Shown here: piece after piece, positions 18,168-28,853 of the stretch
How positions within the stretch are numbered: the first letter of the stretch is position 1
Layout: each line of letters begins with the position of its first letter
NCBI RefSeq assembly: GCF_009712425.2
Contig: NZ_VCJR02000002.1
Location: forward strand, 186,001 to 250,000
Direction: 5' to 3'
Source of the DNA: Aquisalinus luteolus
GTDB taxonomy: Bacteria > Pseudomonadota > Alphaproteobacteria > Caulobacterales > Parvularculaceae
DNA length: 64,000 nucleotides
Notes under the pieces: model-generated
The model's input: only the letters and a program-made list of their open reading frames with translations
The model's database searches: none
What the model was told of the DNA's origin: nothing
Made by a program: the position numbers and the translations under genes

Positions 18168-19494
18168 TACTGATACGATATTCGCGTTGTCCTCAGGCGC
18201 CGGTCGTGCCGGCGTCGCTGTGTTTCGCCTGTCGGGTTCCCGTGCGATAGTGATCGCCGAGACCTTGGCCGGGAAGGCCATACCGACACGCCAGGTGGTC
18301 TTTGCGAAATTGCGCGATCCGGATGACCGGCGAGAAATCGATTCCGGCCTCGTCTTCACTTTCGAAGGTCCGGCGAGTTTTTCCGGCGAGGACATGGCAG
18401 AGCTTCAGGTTCATGGCTCTCTCGCTGTCATCGATGACCTGTCCGATGTGCTTATCGCTCAGGGTGCGAGACCCGCGGAGCCCGGCGAATTCACGCGGCG
18501 TGCCTTTTCCAATGGCAAGCTGGATCTGGCCCAGGCAGAGGCGCTGGCAGACCTTATCGATGCCGAAACGATACAGCAGAAGCAACAGGCTTTGGGCCAG
18601 CTGGGTGGCAGGCTTTCGGGTCTTGCAGAGCAGTGGCGCGCGCAGCTTCTGGCGGCTTTGGCGCCTCTGGAAGCGGCTATCGACTTCCCCGATGAGGAAG
18701 ATATTCCCGAACAGATCGAGGCAAGATCGGCGCCCGTCATCGCCGCGCTGATCGAAACGCTGGAGGTGTTCGCGAGGGGTGCAGAACAGGGGCGTCGTTT
18801 GCGCCACGGTGTCAGCATCGTTCTCCTCGGTCCGCCCAACGCTGGAAAGTCATCCCTGCTGAACTGGCTTGCGGGATCTGAAGCAGCCATCGTTTCAGAT
18901 ACGCCGGGTACGACCCGCGACCTGATCGAGGTGCGGCTTGACCTCGGCGGCGTACCGGTCAGCCTGGTTGATACGGCCGGTCTGCGCGAACTGACTGACG
19001 ACGAAATTGAGCAGGAGGGCATGCGCCGCGCTCGTGACCGTGCTGCAACGGCTGATTTGCGGGTAGGGCTGTTCGATGGCCGTGATGGTGATGGTTCGGC
19101 CATGCTCTCTGATACGATCGGGTCCGATGATTTCCTGGTCGCGAACAAGGCCGACCTGTTCGACAGTCTACCGAAAATCGGTGAGCAGCAAATGTTCTCC
19201 ATTTCGTTGAAAACCGGCGCGGGAACTGACCTTCTTCTTGAAGCGTTGACCCGCCGCGTCCGTGAGTTGACCGGTCAGGCAGATGAGCCTCGGCTGACGC
19301 GTCTACGGCACGTCCATGCCGTCAATGGCGCTATTGACGCCTTGTCCCGCGCCGTCACTCAAACAGGAGAAATGCCGGAGCTGGCGGCTGAAGACGTGCG
19401 CATGGCTATACGTCAGCTCGACCAGATCACCGGCCGCATCGATGTCGAGGAAGTTCTCGGTGAAATCTTCTCGTCATTCTGTATCGGCAAATAG
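18157..19494 (+). CDS. mnmE: tRNA U34 modification GTPase MnmE
   Basis: MnmE with MnmG installs (carboxymethyl)aminomethyl groups on wobble U34. The N-terminal folate-binding domain includes FTRRAFSNGKLDLAQAEAL. The G1 motif GPPNAGKS is at 225-232, DTPGTTRD covers G2/G3, and NKAD is G4. The C-terminal FCIGK carries the family's conserved Cys. The 445-residue length fits. The start ATG lies inside the end of the DUF6489 gene. mnmG follows after a parS site. Confidence 0.96.
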   Translation: MTSNTDTIFALSSGAGRAGVAVFRLSGSRAIVIAETLAGKAIPTRQVVFAKLRDPDDRREIDSGLVFTFEGPASFSGEDMAELQVHGSLAVIDDLSDVLIAQGARPAEPGEFTRRAFSNGKLDLAQAEALADLIDAETIQQKQQALGQLGGRLSGLAEQWRAQLLAALAPLEAAIDFPDEEDIPEQIEARSAPVIAALIETLEVFARGAEQGRRLRHGVSIVLLGPPNAGKSSLLNWLAGSEAAIVSDTPGTTRDLIEVRLDLGGVPVSLVDTAGLRELTDDEIEQEGMRRARDRAATADLRVGLFDGRDGDGSAMLSDTIGSDDFLVANKADLFDSLPKIGEQQMFSISLKTGAGTDLLLEALTRRVRELTGQADEPRLTRLRHVHAVNGAIDALSRAVTQTGEMPELAAEDVRMAIRQLDQITGRIDVEEVLGEIFSSFCIGK

Positions 19495-19495
19495 G

Positions 19496-19511
19496 TGTTT
19501 CACGTGAAACA
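19496..19511. promoter_or_regulatory. parS: parS centromere site 1
   Basis: TGTTTCACGTGAAACA is a perfect 16-base palindrome and the canonical ParB-binding parS sequence. It starts just after the mnmE stop, in the short mnmE-mnmG gap, about 2.6 kb from parA and 5.6 kb from the candidate oriC. Confidence 0.95.
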
Positions 19512-19579
19512 CCAGCAGTAACCTGCGCATTAACAAAAATTCCCTCGCAATAGGGGCGCTTTTTGACTATGTGAGCGCC

Positions 19580-21460
19580 ATGAATTCCAACAGCGCTACA
19601 TATCAAGTGATCGTCATCGGCGGAGGCCATGCCGGCTGCGAAGCCGCCGCTGGCGCTGCGCGTACCGGCGCACGCACGCTGCTGGCGACGCACAAGCTGG
19701 AGACGATTGGCGAGATGTCCTGCAATCCGGCAATTGGCGGGTTGGGGAAGGGGCATTTGGTTCGAGAGATCGATGCCTTGGACGGTCTTATGGGTCGCGT
19801 CATCGACCAGTCCGGCATCCAGTTCCGAATGCTGAACCGCTCCAAAGGGCCTGCCGTTCGTGGCCCACGCGCCCAAGCTGACCGCGCGCTCTACAAGAAG
19901 CACATGCAGTCCGAGCTGCAGGCAATCGACAATCTCGATATCCTCGCCGCAGAAGTCGAAGACCTGATCGTCGAAGGCGGTAAGATCGCCGGTATCCTGA
20001 CAGCCGATGGCCAGAAAATCGGTGCCGATGCCGTGGTGCTGACCACCGGGACCTTCCTCAAGGGCATGATCCATATCGGCGAAAAGCGCATCCCGGCTGG
20101 ACGCGTGGATGAAAAGCCTGCCATAGGTCTCTCGGACCGGCTCTATTCACTCGGACTGAAAATGGGGCGCCTGAAAACCGGTACGCCGGCGCGCCTTGAT
20201 GGACGTACTATTGACTGGGGCAGGCTGGAAATGCAGCCGGCTGACGAGACGCCGGTGCCGTTTTCCTTTATGAATAAGGAAATCACCGTGCGGCAGATCG
20301 AGTGCGGCATTACCTATACGACGGCCGAGACCCACAAGATCATCCAGGACAATATCGGCAAGTCCGCCGTCTATGGCGGCGCTATCTCCGGTCGCGGCCC
20401 GCGCTATTGCCCGTCTATCGAGGACAAGGTCGTGCGCTTTGCCGAAAAAGGGCAGCACCAGATATTCCTTGAGCCTGAAGGGCTGGACAGCCATTGGGTA
20501 TATCCCAACGGTATTTCCACTTCGCTGCCGGAAGATGTACAGGATCAGTTCCTGCGCACGATATCTGGGCTGGAAAACGTCACGGTTATTCGCTTCGGCT
20601 ACGCCATCGAGTACGATTACGTCGATCCCCGTGAGCTCGATGCGGCGCTGCAGGTCAAGGCAATGCCGGGACTGTACCTCGCCGGGCAGATCAATGGCAC
20701 TACGGGTTACGAAGAAGCCGGCGCCCAGGGCCTTATGGCCGGGATCAATGCTGCGCGACAGGCAAATGGCCAAGATCCGTTCATTCTTGATCGGTCACAG
20801 GCCTATGTCGGTGTTCTGGTCGATGATCTGATCACTCGTGGTGTGACCGAGCCCTATCGCATGTTTACGTCCAGGGCAGAGTATCGCCTGACCTTAAGGG
20901 CTGACAACGCTGATGAGCGGCTGACGCCTCTGGGAATGGAGATCGGCTGCATCGGTGCGGAACGTGCAGAAATGTTCCACGTGAAACAGCGGGGTCTGAC
21001 AAAGCTGAGGGACTGGGCGGGTAACACACAGCTCAGCCCGCATGAGGCGCAGAAACACGGGATCAAGGTCAACCAGGACGGGCGCAAGCGCACCGTGCTG
21101 GAGTATATGACCTATCCGCATGTCACGCTGGACCAACTTAAAATTGTCTGGCCGGAAATGGCTGACTTTGATCCTGTCCTGCTGGAGCATCTTCAGACCG
21201 ATGCCCTCTACGCCAATTATCTCGACCGACAGCAGGCCGATATTGCCGCCTTCCGCAAGGACGAGAACCGCGCCATTCCGTGCGAGCTTGATTACGCGCT
21301 TATCCCAGGCCTGTCGAACGAGGTCCGCAACAAGCTGACTGAAGCGAGGCCAGGAACTATCGGGCAAGCGAGCCGGATTGAAGGGGTAACGCCTGCCTCA
21401 ATCGCACTGCTTTTGGCCTGGCTGCAGAAATCCCAGAAGACTGCCGTTGCGAATGGCTGA
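19580..21460 (+). CDS. mnmG: tRNA U34 modification FAD enzyme MnmG (GidA)
   Basis: The FAD-binding GxGxxG motif [11 protein letters not shown] is near the N-terminus, with [23 protein letters not shown] and [13 protein letters not shown] after it. [13 protein letters not shown] and [19 protein letters not shown] are also diagnostic. It forms the MnmEG complex. ATG 19580 is preferred over GTG 19571, three codons upstream. The codons for the FHVKQ segment contain a near-perfect parS site. About 626 residues is normal, and the stop overlaps the rsmG start. Confidence 0.97.
   Translation: MNSNSATYQVIVIGGGHAGCEAAAGAARTGARTLLATHKLETIGEMSCNPAIGGLGKGHLVREIDALDGLMGRVIDQSGIQFRMLNRSKGPAVRGPRAQADRALYKKHMQSELQAIDNLDILAAEVEDLIVEGGKIAGILTADGQKIGADAVVLTTGTFLKGMIHIGEKRIPAGRVDEKPAIGLSDRLYSLGLKMGRLKTGTPARLDGRTIDWGRLEMQPADETPVPFSFMNKEITVRQIECGITYTTAETHKIIQDNIGKSAVYGGAISGRGPRYCPSIEDKVVRFAEKGQHQIFLEPEGLDSHWVYPNGISTSLPEDVQDQFLRTISGLENVTVIRFGYAIEYDYVDPRELDAALQVKAMPGLYLAGQINGTTGYEEAGAQGLMAGINAARQANGQDPFILDRSQAYVGVLVDDLITRGVTEPYRMFTSRAEYRLTLRADNADERLTPLGMEIGCIGAERAEMFHVKQRGLTKLRDWAGNTQLSPHEAQKHGIKVNQDGRKRTVLEYMTYPHVTLDQLKIVWPEMADFDPVLLEHLQTDALYANYLDRQQADIAAFRKDENRAIPCELDYALIPGLSNEVRNKLTEARPGTIGQASRIEGVTPASIALLLAWLQKSQKTAVANG
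20973..20988. promoter_or_regulatory. parS: parS-like site 2 inside mnmG
   Basis: TGTTCCACGTGAAACA differs from the canonical parS by one base (C for T at position 5). It is inside the coding sequence for the MnmG residues MFHVKQ. Single-mismatch parS variants of this form bind ParB in other bacteria. Confidence 0.8.
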
Positions 21461-22091
21461 GACCCCGACCTCACTCGATGAATTCGTAGCCGCTTTCCCT
21501 GTTTCACGTGAAACACAGGACCGAATCGCCGCGTTTGACGCACTTTTTCTGGAGTGGACAGCGCGCCTGAACCTCGTCGCTAAATCCTCCATCCAGGATC
21601 GTTGGACCCGGCATTACCTGGATTCCTCGCAATTGCTGCCGCTTCTGCCGAAAGAGGCAAAGCGGATTGTCGATCTCGGCTCCGGGGGCGGTTTTCCGGC
21701 GCTTTTCCTGGCGTTGATCGATGATGACCCGAAACGGCATTATTTCCTCGTCGAGAGTATTGCCAAGAAATGTGCCTTCCTGCGGGAGGTGGCGATCAGG
21801 CTCGAACTTTCCAATGTCACCATCGTTAATGACCGTATCGAGAACCGGCCAGACCTGCGCCCGGCGGATGTGGTGACGGCGCGGGCGCTGGCGGATCTGT
21901 CGAAACTCCTCGCCTATACACTGCCAATATCCTCGGTGCGGACAATGTGCATATTTATGAAGGGTGAAAAGGCGCAAGAGGAATTGACCGCGGCTTCGCG
22001 CCAATGGACAATGGACGTTACCCATCACCCCAGCCGCACTCATGAGGCGGCAACCATTCTGGAAATCAGGAACTTTGCCCGTGCCCGATAG
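21453..22091 (+). CDS. rsmG: 16S rRNA m7G527 methyltransferase RsmG (GidB)
   Basis: The SAM-binding motif [16 protein letters not shown] lies at about residues 66-81. WNLVAK-like LNLVAKSS and RHYLDS upstream of it are typical of RsmG, as is [16 protein letters not shown] 21453 overlaps the mnmG stop; a TTG at 21447 is rejected. A perfect parS palindrome is written into the codons for PVSRETQ. The parA start overlaps its end. Confidence 0.95.
   Translation: MAETPTSLDEFVAAFPVSRETQDRIAAFDALFLEWTARLNLVAKSSIQDRWTRHYLDSSQLLPLLPKEAKRIVDLGSGGGFPALFLALIDDDPKRHYFLVESIAKKCAFLREVAIRLELSNVTIVNDRIENRPDLRPADVVTARALADLSKLLAYTLPISSVRTMCIFMKGEKAQEELTAASRQWTMDVTHHPSRTHEAATILEIRNFARAR
21500..21515. promoter_or_regulatory. 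parS: parS centromere site 3 inside rsmG
   Basis: TGTTTCACGTGAAACA is a perfect parS palindrome in the 5' part of rsmG, 566 bases upstream of the parA start. With sites 1 and 2 it forms a cluster spread over about 2 kb. Confidence 0.95.
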
Positions 22092-22899
22092 CGCCAGCCC
22101 TCTCACATCCCGTCGCGACAAGCCGAGAATTCTCGCCGTTGCAAACCAGAAGGGTGGCGTCGGCAAGACAACGACGGCGATCAATCTCGGTACGGCTCTT
22201 GCCGCTGTCGGGGAGAGGGTGCTGATCATCGATCTTGACCCGCAAGGCAATGCCTCGACGGGCCTGGGACTAGGCAGGGCCGAGCGCAAGGTTACGACGT
22301 ATGACGTATTGCTGGACGGTGCGTCGCTTGAATCGGCCGAATGCGTCACCGCCGTGCCGCGGTTGTCTATCGCACCGGCGGGTCAGGACCTGGCGGGTGC
22401 GGAGATCGAGCTGATCGAGGTCGAAAACCGGCACTACTGTCTCGACAAGGCGATCAAGGACTTCGCGAAGGCCCGGCCGGACATCACCTATATCATGATC
22501 GACTGCCCGCCATCGCTGAGCCTGCTCACCATCAACGCAATGGCAGCGGCGGATGCGGTGGTCATACCGCTGCAATGCGAGTTCTTCGCGCTGGAAGGCT
22601 TGAGCCAGATTCTGCGTACGATCGACAAGGTCAAGCAGCGCATCAATACGCGTCTCGAGCTTCAGGGAATCATTCTCACCATGTATGACGGGCGGAACAA
22701 CCTGTCGCAGCAGGTGGAGGCAGATGTGCGCGAACATATGGGTGACAAGGTATACCGCACGGCCATACCGCGGAATGTGCGCATCTCGGAGGCGCCATCC
22801 CATGGCAAGCCCGCGCTGCTATACGACCTGAAGTGCGCAGGCAGCCAGGCCTATATCAAGCTGGCGAGTGAAGTTATCCAGCGCGAACGCGCTGCATGA
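22081..22899 (+). CDS. parA: Chromosome partitioning ATPase ParA
   Basis: The deviant Walker A motif KGGVGKTT is at residues 24-31, and LIIDLDPQGNASTGLG supplies the A' Asp. IDCPPSL.LLTINA is the Walker B part. GTG 22081 is chosen because AGGA lies nine bases before it and the N-terminus then matches Caulobacter-type ParA; ATG 22042 is an alternative. The start overlaps the rsmG end. ParA moves ParB-parS complexes towards the cell pole. Confidence 0.96.
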   Translation: MPDSASPLTSRRDKPRILAVANQKGGVGKTTTAINLGTALAAVGERVLIIDLDPQGNASTGLGLGRAERKVTTYDVLLDGASLESAECVTAVPRLSIAPAGQDLAGAEIELIEVENRHYCLDKAIKDFAKARPDITYIMIDCPPSLSLLTINAMAAADAVVIPLQCEFFALEGLSQILRTIDKVKQRINTRLELQGIILTMYDGRNNLSQQVEADVREHMGDKVYRTAIPRNVRISEAPSHGKPALLYDLKCAGSQAYIKLASEVIQRERAA

Positions 22900-22930
22900 A
22901 CGATTGCCCGATCAAGTGACGGAGACAAGA

Positions 22931-23821
22931 ATGGCAAAAAAAGGTCTCGGCCGCGGGCTGGGCATGTTGCTCGGCGAAGACGATGACGTTGATGAGGCGA
23001 TTGCGAAATCCGCCGCCGACATCGCCAAATTACCGATCGAATTCATCATTCCGGATCCAGAACAGCCCCGGAAGCACTTCGCCGATGACGCCATCGCGGA
23101 ACTGGCGTCATCGATCCGTACGAAAGGGCTTTTGCAGCCAATTCTCGTCCGGCCACGCGGCAACAAAGGCGATGAATATCTCATAGTGGCTGGCGAGCGC
23201 CGCTGGCGTGCTGCCCAGAAAGCGCAGCTTCATGAGGTGCCGGTCATCATCCGCGAGCTCGATGACGAGCAGGCGGCGGAAATTGCCCTTATCGAAAACG
23301 TCCAGCGGGTCGATCTCAACCCGATGGAGGAGGCGGAGGCCTATCAGCGCCTCGCTGAGAAGCATGAGCGCGGCCAGGCAGAGATCGCCGAAGCCGTCGG
23401 CAAGAGCCGCAGCCATATCGCGAACATGATGCGCCTGACCGGCCTGCCGAAAAAGGTCAAGGCGCAGGTGCGCGAAGGTCATCTCTCCATGGGTCATGCC
23501 CGGGCGATCCTGTCGGCTGAATATCCTGAGCAAATCGCGAGCCTGGTGCTGGAGCGCGGCCTGTCCGTGCGCCAGACCGAGGCGCTGGTGCGCGAGGCGC
23601 GGGACGGCGAAACAAAGACGGCAGAGAAGAAACCGAAGGCGAGCTCACCGGCAGAGAAAAATGCCGACACAAGGGCGCTGGAACGGGATATCGCCGAGGC
23701 GCTGGGCATGGAGGTTTCCATTGACCATCGCGGTAAAAAAGGCGGTACACTGAGTATTGCCTATGGTAATCTCGACCAGCTCGACGAGATCTGCCGTCGT
23801 CTCATGGAATTACCGAAGTAG
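22931..23821 (+). CDS. parB: Chromosome partitioning protein ParB
   Basis: The N-terminal ParA-contact segment KKGLGRGLGMLLGE is followed by the CTP-binding arginine motif GERRWRAA at residues 88-95. ENVQRVDLNPMEEAEAYQRL and the helix-turn-helix VGKSRSHIANMMRL come next, and a C-terminal dimer domain ends LPK. ATG 22931 has GGAGACAAG upstream. It binds the three parS sites described here and converges with holA. Confidence 0.97.
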   Translation: MAKKGLGRGLGMLLGEDDDVDEAIAKSAADIAKLPIEFIIPDPEQPRKHFADDAIAELASSIRTKGLLQPILVRPRGNKGDEYLIVAGERRWRAAQKAQLHEVPVIIRELDDEQAAEIALIENVQRVDLNPMEEAEAYQRLAEKHERGQAEIAEAVGKSRSHIANMMRLTGLPKKVKAQVREGHLSMGHARAILSAEYPEQIASLVLERGLSVRQTEALVREARDGETKTAEKKPKASSPAEKNADTRALERDIAEALGMEVSIDHRGKKGGTLSIAYGNLDQLDEICRRLMELPK

Positions 23822-23840
23822 GGAAGTACCGAAACTGAAA

Positions 23841-24908
23841 TCAGGCCCGGCTGGCCAGTGCCGACAGGCGCAGCGCCGTGCGCTCGATGATTTCCTGCAC
23901 CGGTGCGCCGGTGGTCTTGGCATCATGTTCCGCCTGCAGAAGGTTGGACAGGGCGCCTTCCAGCCGGGGCAGCGGCCATTTTTTCAGCTGTGCCTGAAAC
24001 GACCGCTCCTCATTGAAAAAGACCGGGGGCTTCAGTTTCTTCATCGCGGCGGAAGCCGGCTCGCCGCCTGCGATCATCGACTGCGCGGCATAAAGCCTTG
24101 AGAAGTGTCGTTGCAGGAAAATAAGCGTCGTCATTGCATTGGTGCCGGCCTCGTCGGCGCGGTGCAACGCGGCCGACAGGTCGGCAAGACGGCCCTGGGC
24201 AACGATCCCGGCAATGTCCGCCGCCATGTCCTGTGTAAAATCGGCGAGGCATTCGGCGACATCTTCGGGCGTAATCTGATAGGAAGCTTCATCCGGTCCG
24301 CGAAGGGATTTCGGGCCGGCATAGAGGATCAGCTTTTCCATCTCGGCCCGGCTGATGCCACGATCGGTGCCGAGAGTCGAGGTCAGCATCATCAGGGCGT
24401 CATCGGTGATGAGCAGGTCTTCCTCTTTCAGCATCTGCTCGATCATGCTTTTGAGGTCGAGGTCTGAATCCTCGTAACAGGCAATGGCCGCAACGTGTTT
24501 CGACTTTTCGAACAGCTTGCGCAGCGGCGCGGTCTTTTTCAGCGCGCCCGCCTCGATAATCGTCAGCGCGTTGGGGTTGAGCGACCCATTGTCGAGAGCC
24601 GTCACCAGCAGCTTGCCCGCATTGTCGACCGGCCCGCCCGACCCGCGCACGCGAACCACGCGCTCGCCACCCATGAAGGAGAGGGCGGCAGCCTCATCTA
24701 CCAGTCGGCCCGGCTCTTCCTTCAGGTCACCGTCTGAAAGCTCGATGAAGTTGAACGGGTCCTTCAGGTCACTGACGACCTGGAGGGCAAGAATATCCGA
24801 CCGCTCACGCACCGAACCCGCGTCGTTGCCGTAAATCAGCACGGCCTTGAAAGTGTCGTTGCGCTTTTTCAGCAGCGCATCGACATCGCGGGGTTTGATG
24901 GCGGTCAT
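23841..24908 (-). CDS. holA: DNA polymerase III delta subunit
   Basis: HolA is the clamp-loader wrench. The features are the N-terminal LIYGNDAGSVRERSD segment, FNFIELSDGDLKEEP, LSFMGGERVVRVR, and the C-terminal helical collar with LQRHFSRLYAAQ and LKPPVFFNEERSFQAQL. The 355 residues fit. It is the last gene of the leftward leuS-lptE-holA operon, a standard alphaproteobacterial order. Confidence 0.92.
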   Translation of the reverse strand: MTAIKPRDVDALLKKRNDTFKAVLIYGNDAGSVRERSDILALQVVSDLKDPFNFIELSDGDLKEEPGRLVDEAAALSFMGGERVVRVRGSGGPVDNAGKLLVTALDNGSLNPNALTIIEAGALKKTAPLRKLFEKSKHVAAIACYEDSDLDLKSMIEQMLKEEDLLITDDALMMLTSTLGTDRGISRAEMEKLILYAGPKSLRGPDEASYQITPEDVAECLADFTQDMAADIAGIVAQGRLADLSAALHRADEAGTNAMTTLIFLQRHFSRLYAAQSMIAGGEPASAAMKKLKPPVFFNEERSFQAQLKKWPLPRLEGALSNLLQAEHDAKTTGAPVQEIIERTALRLSALASRA

Positions 24909-24917
24909 TCTTCCGTA

Positions 24918-25430
24918 TCAGTTGGCGTTCTTGAAGTGGAGAACCAGGTCCATTTCGATATCATCGGCCAGCATCTGCGAGGCGACGCGAATTGCTTCTT
25001 CCCGGGCGACCAGCGTTGCATATTGCGACGGCACCGCACCATAGCTGGTGATCGCGACGGTGTTGTCATCAATAACGACTTTGCCATCGAGGTCGCGCAA
25101 AACATAATCGGCGCGAAGGCGGATCGTATACTGAACCGTGTTGGCCTGACGGGTGATAGCCTCGGACAGAGTTTTTTCATCGAGTACGATATCCAGCGCA
25201 TAGCTCGACGCGGCCCCGGTCTGGAACCGGCGCTGCAGTTCGGACTGCAACAGGTAACCGGCGTCCGTCTGGCTTTCGATCCGGGTGATGTCGATGCCGG
25301 AGAGCGAGGCCTGAAGCCCGGCACCGCGCTCGGCATATAGCGGGGAGAAACCGCACGCTGCTGTCATCGCGCTCAGTGCCAGCGCCGCAGATATCTTCAG
25401 CACGGATTTCATGGAAACGACTTTCGGCAT
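24918..25430 (-). CDS. lptE: LPS-assembly lipoprotein LptE
   Basis: LptE plugs the LptD barrel that inserts lipopolysaccharide in the outer membrane. A signal peptide ends in a lipobox, SAMTAACGFSPLYA, and the CGFSPLY motif is the LptE hallmark. The rest is a small alpha/beta fold. ATG 25430 has GGGGAAGA upstream. A GTG at 25445 that overlaps the leuS stop and an ATG at 25412 are alternative starts. It lies between leuS and holA. Confidence 0.9.
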   Translation of the reverse strand: MPKVVSMKSVLKISAALALSAMTAACGFSPLYAERGAGLQASLSGIDITRIESQTDAGYLLQSELQRRFQTGAASSYALDIVLDEKTLSEAITRQANTVQYTIRLRADYVLRDLDGKVVIDDNTVAITSYGAVPSQYATLVAREEAIRVASQMLADDIEMDLVLHFKNAN

Positions 25431-25441
25431 GGCTCTTCCCC

Positions 25442-28030
25442 TCACGGTTTGACCACAATATTAATGATCCGGCCCGGAACCACAATCAACTTAACGATCT
25501 GCATACCATCGAGATGGCGCTGGACAGCTTCATCCTCGATCGCCAGCTTCTCGACCGCTTCCTTGTCGGCATCGGCGGGCACGGTGATCTCTGTCCGGCG
25601 CTTGCCATTGACCTGAACCGGCATCGTAATCGTTTCGGAAACGAGAAGGGCCTTTTCGGCCTTGGGCCATGGGGCGTCGCAGGCGAGGCCTTCGCCACCC
25701 AGATGAGCCCAGCATTCCTCCGCCAGGTGCGGGATAAACGGTGCGATCAGGCGGGTCAGGGCCGACAGGCCTTCTGAAACGGCAGCCTCAGACGCATTCG
25801 GTGCCGCCTTTTTCAGGCCATTGATGAACTCGTAAAGCCGGGCAATCGCCTTGTTGAAGCGGAAATGCTCGATGTCATCCGTCACCCCGTCGACCGTTAC
25901 GTGGGTCAGGCGGCGCAGCTCCGGGTCGGTGCCGGCTGGAATGTCTGCGCCCGCGCGGTTGAATATGCCGGCATTGGGCTCGCACAGATCCCAGATGCGA
26001 TTGATCAGCCTCCACGCGCCCTCGACCCCTGCTTCGGACCATTCGACATCGCGCTCGGGTGGCGAGTCCGACAGCATGAACCAGCGGGCGGCATCGGCAC
26101 CGTAAGTCTCTGCAATCTCCTCGGGCGAGACGACGTTCTTTTTGGACTTCGACATCTTTTCGATCGAACCGACAATTACCTCTTCGCCGGTCTCGATGCT
26201 GATGACCTTGCCGTCTTTCTTTTCGACCTGCTCGGGGAACAGCCAGCGGTCCTTCAGCTTCTTGGTCTCGTCGGCGTCGAGATAGGTCTCGTGTACGACC
26301 ATGCCTTGGGTAAACAGGTTCTCGAACGGCTCGGCGACGTTTACGTGGCCGCACTCCATCATGTTGCGGGTGTAATAGCGTGCATAGAGAAGGTGCAGAA
26401 TCGCATGCTCGATGCCGCCGATATACTGGTCGACCGGCAGCCAGTAATTGGCTTCTTCCGGGTCGGTCGGGGCGTCCGGTGTCGGTGCCGCAAAGCGGGC
26501 GAAATACCAGGATGAGTCGACGAAGGTGTCGAACGTGTCCGTCTCACGCCGGGCATCGGCGCCGCACTCAGGGCAGGTCGTGTTGACGAAAACCGGGTTG
26601 CGATCCAGCGGATTTCCGGGCTTGGAGAAGTCAGCCTCGTCCGGCAACTTGACCGGCAGATCCTGTTCCGGTACCGGAACGACCCCACATTTTTCGCAGT
26701 GTATGACCGGGATCGGGCAACCCCAATAGCGCTGGCGGGAAATGCCCCAGTCGCGCAGGCGGTAATTGGTCGTGCCCTGACCGTCGCCCATCTCTTCTAT
26801 CTTCGCGATGGCCTTCGGCAGCGCCTCGTCGACCGGCAGCCCGTTCAGGAAGCCTGAATTGAAGATCGTGCCCGGCCCGACATAGGCCTCGTCTGTCACA
26901 TCGAAACTCGCCGGGTCTGCATCCGGCGGGCAGACGACCGGGATGACGTCCAGATCGTATTTGCGGGCAAAGTCGAGGTCGCGCTGGTCGTGCGCCGGGC
27001 AGGCGAAGATCGCGCCGGTGCCGTACTGCATCAGGATGAAGTTGGCGACATAGACGGGCAGGGTCTTGCCCTCGACAAACGGGTGTTTCACCGTCATGGC
27101 CAAGCGGTAGCCGCGTTTATCGGCCTTTTCGATGGCCTCTTCGGACGTACCGGCCGCCTGGCATTCATTGATGAAGGCCTGAAGCTTCGGATCATCCTTG
27201 GCGAATTCGGCCGCCAGCGGATGGTCTGGCGAGACGCCAACGAAACTCGCCCCGAAAAGCGTATCCGGCCTTGTCGTATAGATCTCGATCGCTTCGAAGC
27301 CCCTCGGCGCGCCAGCGTCTGCGTGGAAGCGCATTTTCAGGCCCTTCGACTTGCCGATCCAGTTCTTCTGCATCGTCTTGACATTGTCAGGCCAGCCGGC
27401 GAGGCGACCGTCTTCCAAGGCGGCCAACAAATCGTCGGCGCGATCGGTGATGCGGAAAAACCATTGCGACAGGCGGCGGCGCTCGACCGGCGCGCCTGAG
27501 CGCCAGCCCTTGCCGTCGATCACCTGTTCGTTGGCGAGCACCGTCTGGTCGACCGGGTCCCAGTTGACCATGCTTTCCTTGCGCTCGATGAAGCCCTTCT
27601 TCCAGAACTCAAGGAACATGCGTTGTTCGTGGACGTAATATTCCGGATCGCAGGTTGCGAATTCCCGGCTCCAGTCGATGGCGAGGCCCATCTGCTTGAG
27701 CTGCTCGCGCATGATTTCGATATTGCCATAGGTCCAGTCGCGCGGATGGCCGCCGGACTGCATCGCCGCGTTCTCCGCCGGCATGCCGAACGCATCCCAG
27801 CCCATCGGGTGCAATACGTTAAAGCCTTGCGCCTTCTTGTAGCGGGCGATGACGTCGCCCATGGCGTAATTGCGCACATGGCCGATATGGATACGTCCAG
27901 ACGGGTAGGGGAACATTTCGAGGACGAAATATTTCGGCTTGTCACCGCTGGCGACCGCCTTGAAGCTGTCTGCCTCGTCCCAAGCCTTGCGCCATCTGGG
28001 TTCTGTCTCTTTCGGGTTGTACCGGGCCAT
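25442..28030 (-). CDS. leuS: Leucyl-tRNA synthetase
   Basis: This class Ia synthetase of 862 residues has the HIGH-type motif [12 protein letters not shown] and the editing domain with [19 protein letters not shown]. Next come the catalytic-site run [16 protein letters not shown] and the KMSKSKKN loop. The C-terminal domain ends NIVVKP. It is followed by lptE with almost no gap and preceded by a terminator belonging to the DUF3576 gene. Confidence 0.98.
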   Translation of the reverse strand: MARYNPKETEPRWRKAWDEADSFKAVASGDKPKYFVLEMFPYPSGRIHIGHVRNYAMGDVIARYKKAQGFNVLHPMGWDAFGMPAENAAMQSGGHPRDWTYGNIEIMREQLKQMGLAIDWSREFATCDPEYYVHEQRMFLEFWKKGFIERKESMVNWDPVDQTVLANEQVIDGKGWRSGAPVERRRLSQWFFRITDRADDLLAALEDGRLAGWPDNVKTMQKNWIGKSKGLKMRFHADAGAPRGFEAIEIYTTRPDTLFGASFVGVSPDHPLAAEFAKDDPKLQAFINECQAAGTSEEAIEKADKRGYRLAMTVKHPFVEGKTLPVYVANFILMQYGTGAIFACPAHDQRDLDFARKYDLDVIPVVCPPDADPASFDVTDEAYVGPGTIFNSGFLNGLPVDEALPKAIAKIEEMGDGQGTTNYRLRDWGISRQRYWGCPIPVIHCEKCGVVPVPEQDLPVKLPDEADFSKPGNPLDRNPVFVNTTCPECGADARRETDTFDTFVDSSWYFARFAAPTPDAPTDPEEANYWLPVDQYIGGIEHAILHLLYARYYTRNMMECGHVNVAEPFENLFTQGMVVHETYLDADETKKLKDRWLFPEQVEKKDGKVISIETGEEVIVGSIEKMSKSKKNVVSPEEIAETYGADAARWFMLSDSPPERDVEWSEAGVEGAWRLINRIWDLCEPNAGIFNRAGADIPAGTDPELRRLTHVTVDGVTDDIEHFRFNKAIARLYEFINGLKKAAPNASEAAVSEGLSALTRLIAPFIPHLAEECWAHLGGEGLACDAPWPKAEKALLVSETITMPVQVNGKRRTEITVPADADKEAVEKLAIEDEAVQRHLDGMQIVKLIVVPGRIINIVVKP

Positions 28031-28070
28031 CTTGAATCACGTTCCTGCTGGATATCACGCCTAGACATAC

Positions 28071-28100
28071 AAAAAACGCCTGCTTTGAACAGGCGTTTTC
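28071..28100 (-). terminator. Intrinsic terminator after the DUF3576 gene
   Basis: AAAACGCCTG (28073-28082) and CAGGCGTTTT (28090-28099) form a 10-base stem with a 7-base loop. On the minus strand the stem is followed by a T-rich run. It lies between the DUF3576 stop and the leuS start, so leuS should have its own promoter in the about 40 remaining bases or depend on read-through. Confidence 0.75.
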
Positions 28101-28129
28101 TATTCCGCAGAGCAGATCGTTGGAAATAT

Positions 28130-28582
28130 TTAGCTGATCGAGTTTAGTCGCAGCTGACGCGCACGGGTCAGGATCGCGTTTTCGATCTCGCGGGCGGTCG
28201 CCGGGTTAACCGGGGTGTCGACCCAGCCCGATTGCGTCAGATTCTGCTTGAACACCGAAACACGCAGCGCATCGGCGCGCAGGGAGGTGTCGAGAATGTA
28301 GACGTTCGCCTTCAGGCGCTCGTTCTGTGCCGGGGCATACCAGTCGGTGATGATCAGGCCGCCAATAGGGTCAGCCGTGAAAATCGGCATGAAATCCAGC
28401 GTCTCGAGCGAAGCTGCCCAGAGATACTTGTTCACGCCCGTAGCCGCTGAGCCCTTGCCGCTGATGGAGATCGGCGAATTGCGGTCGTCGGTGCTGTTAC
28501 CATTGCTGGCGCAGGCCGCCAAGATGGCAGCGCTGAAGGCAATGCCAAGAATCTTGGCGATACGGATCGTTTCAGGCTTCAT
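28130..28582 (-). CDS. DUF3576 lipoprotein
   Basis: The protein of 150 residues has a lipobox (AAILAACAS) and the family core GVNKYLWAASLETLDFMP, DPIGGLIITDWYAP, NERLKANVYILD and ADALRVSVFKQ. DUF3576 proteins are small envelope lipoproteins next to leuS in many alphaproteobacteria; the function is unknown. Here it is separated from leuS by a terminator. Confidence 0.85.
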   Translation of the reverse strand: MKPETIRIAKILGIAFSAAILAACASNGNSTDDRNSPISISGKGSAATGVNKYLWAASLETLDFMPIFTADPIGGLIITDWYAPAQNERLKANVYILDTSLRADALRVSVFKQNLTQSGWVDTPVNPATAREIENAILTRARQLRLNSIS

Positions 28583-28795
28583 TCTGCCCAGTCTCCCTTC
28601 GGGAATCCCTTGTAATTAACCAGTCGTGGCTTTCCTATCACAGACAGAAAATACATCAAATAGTTCTGGTGTAATTATGTTGACCATAAGGCCATCACGC
28701 CCTTTATAGGATATATTCTGATAGGCGCTACCAAAAACACCGTTACAAGCTAACATAACTGAAATTGTTGCGGAATTTTAAGTGGCGCCAAGTGT

Positions 28796-28810
28796 TTAAA
28801 GTTAGATTAA
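28796..28810. promoter_or_regulatory. CtrA-type box TTAA-N7-TTAA upstream of the porin
   Basis: TTAAAGTTAGATTAA fits the CtrA consensus exactly and lies 43 bases before the porin ATG, in a 271-base AT-rich gap. A single TTAA half-site lies a little upstream at 28778-28781. This suggests cell-cycle control of the porin. Confidence 0.6.
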
Positions 28811-28853
28811 TGCGGTTAGCACCGCTTTAGGGGAACGGGTCCAGGATTACGGC

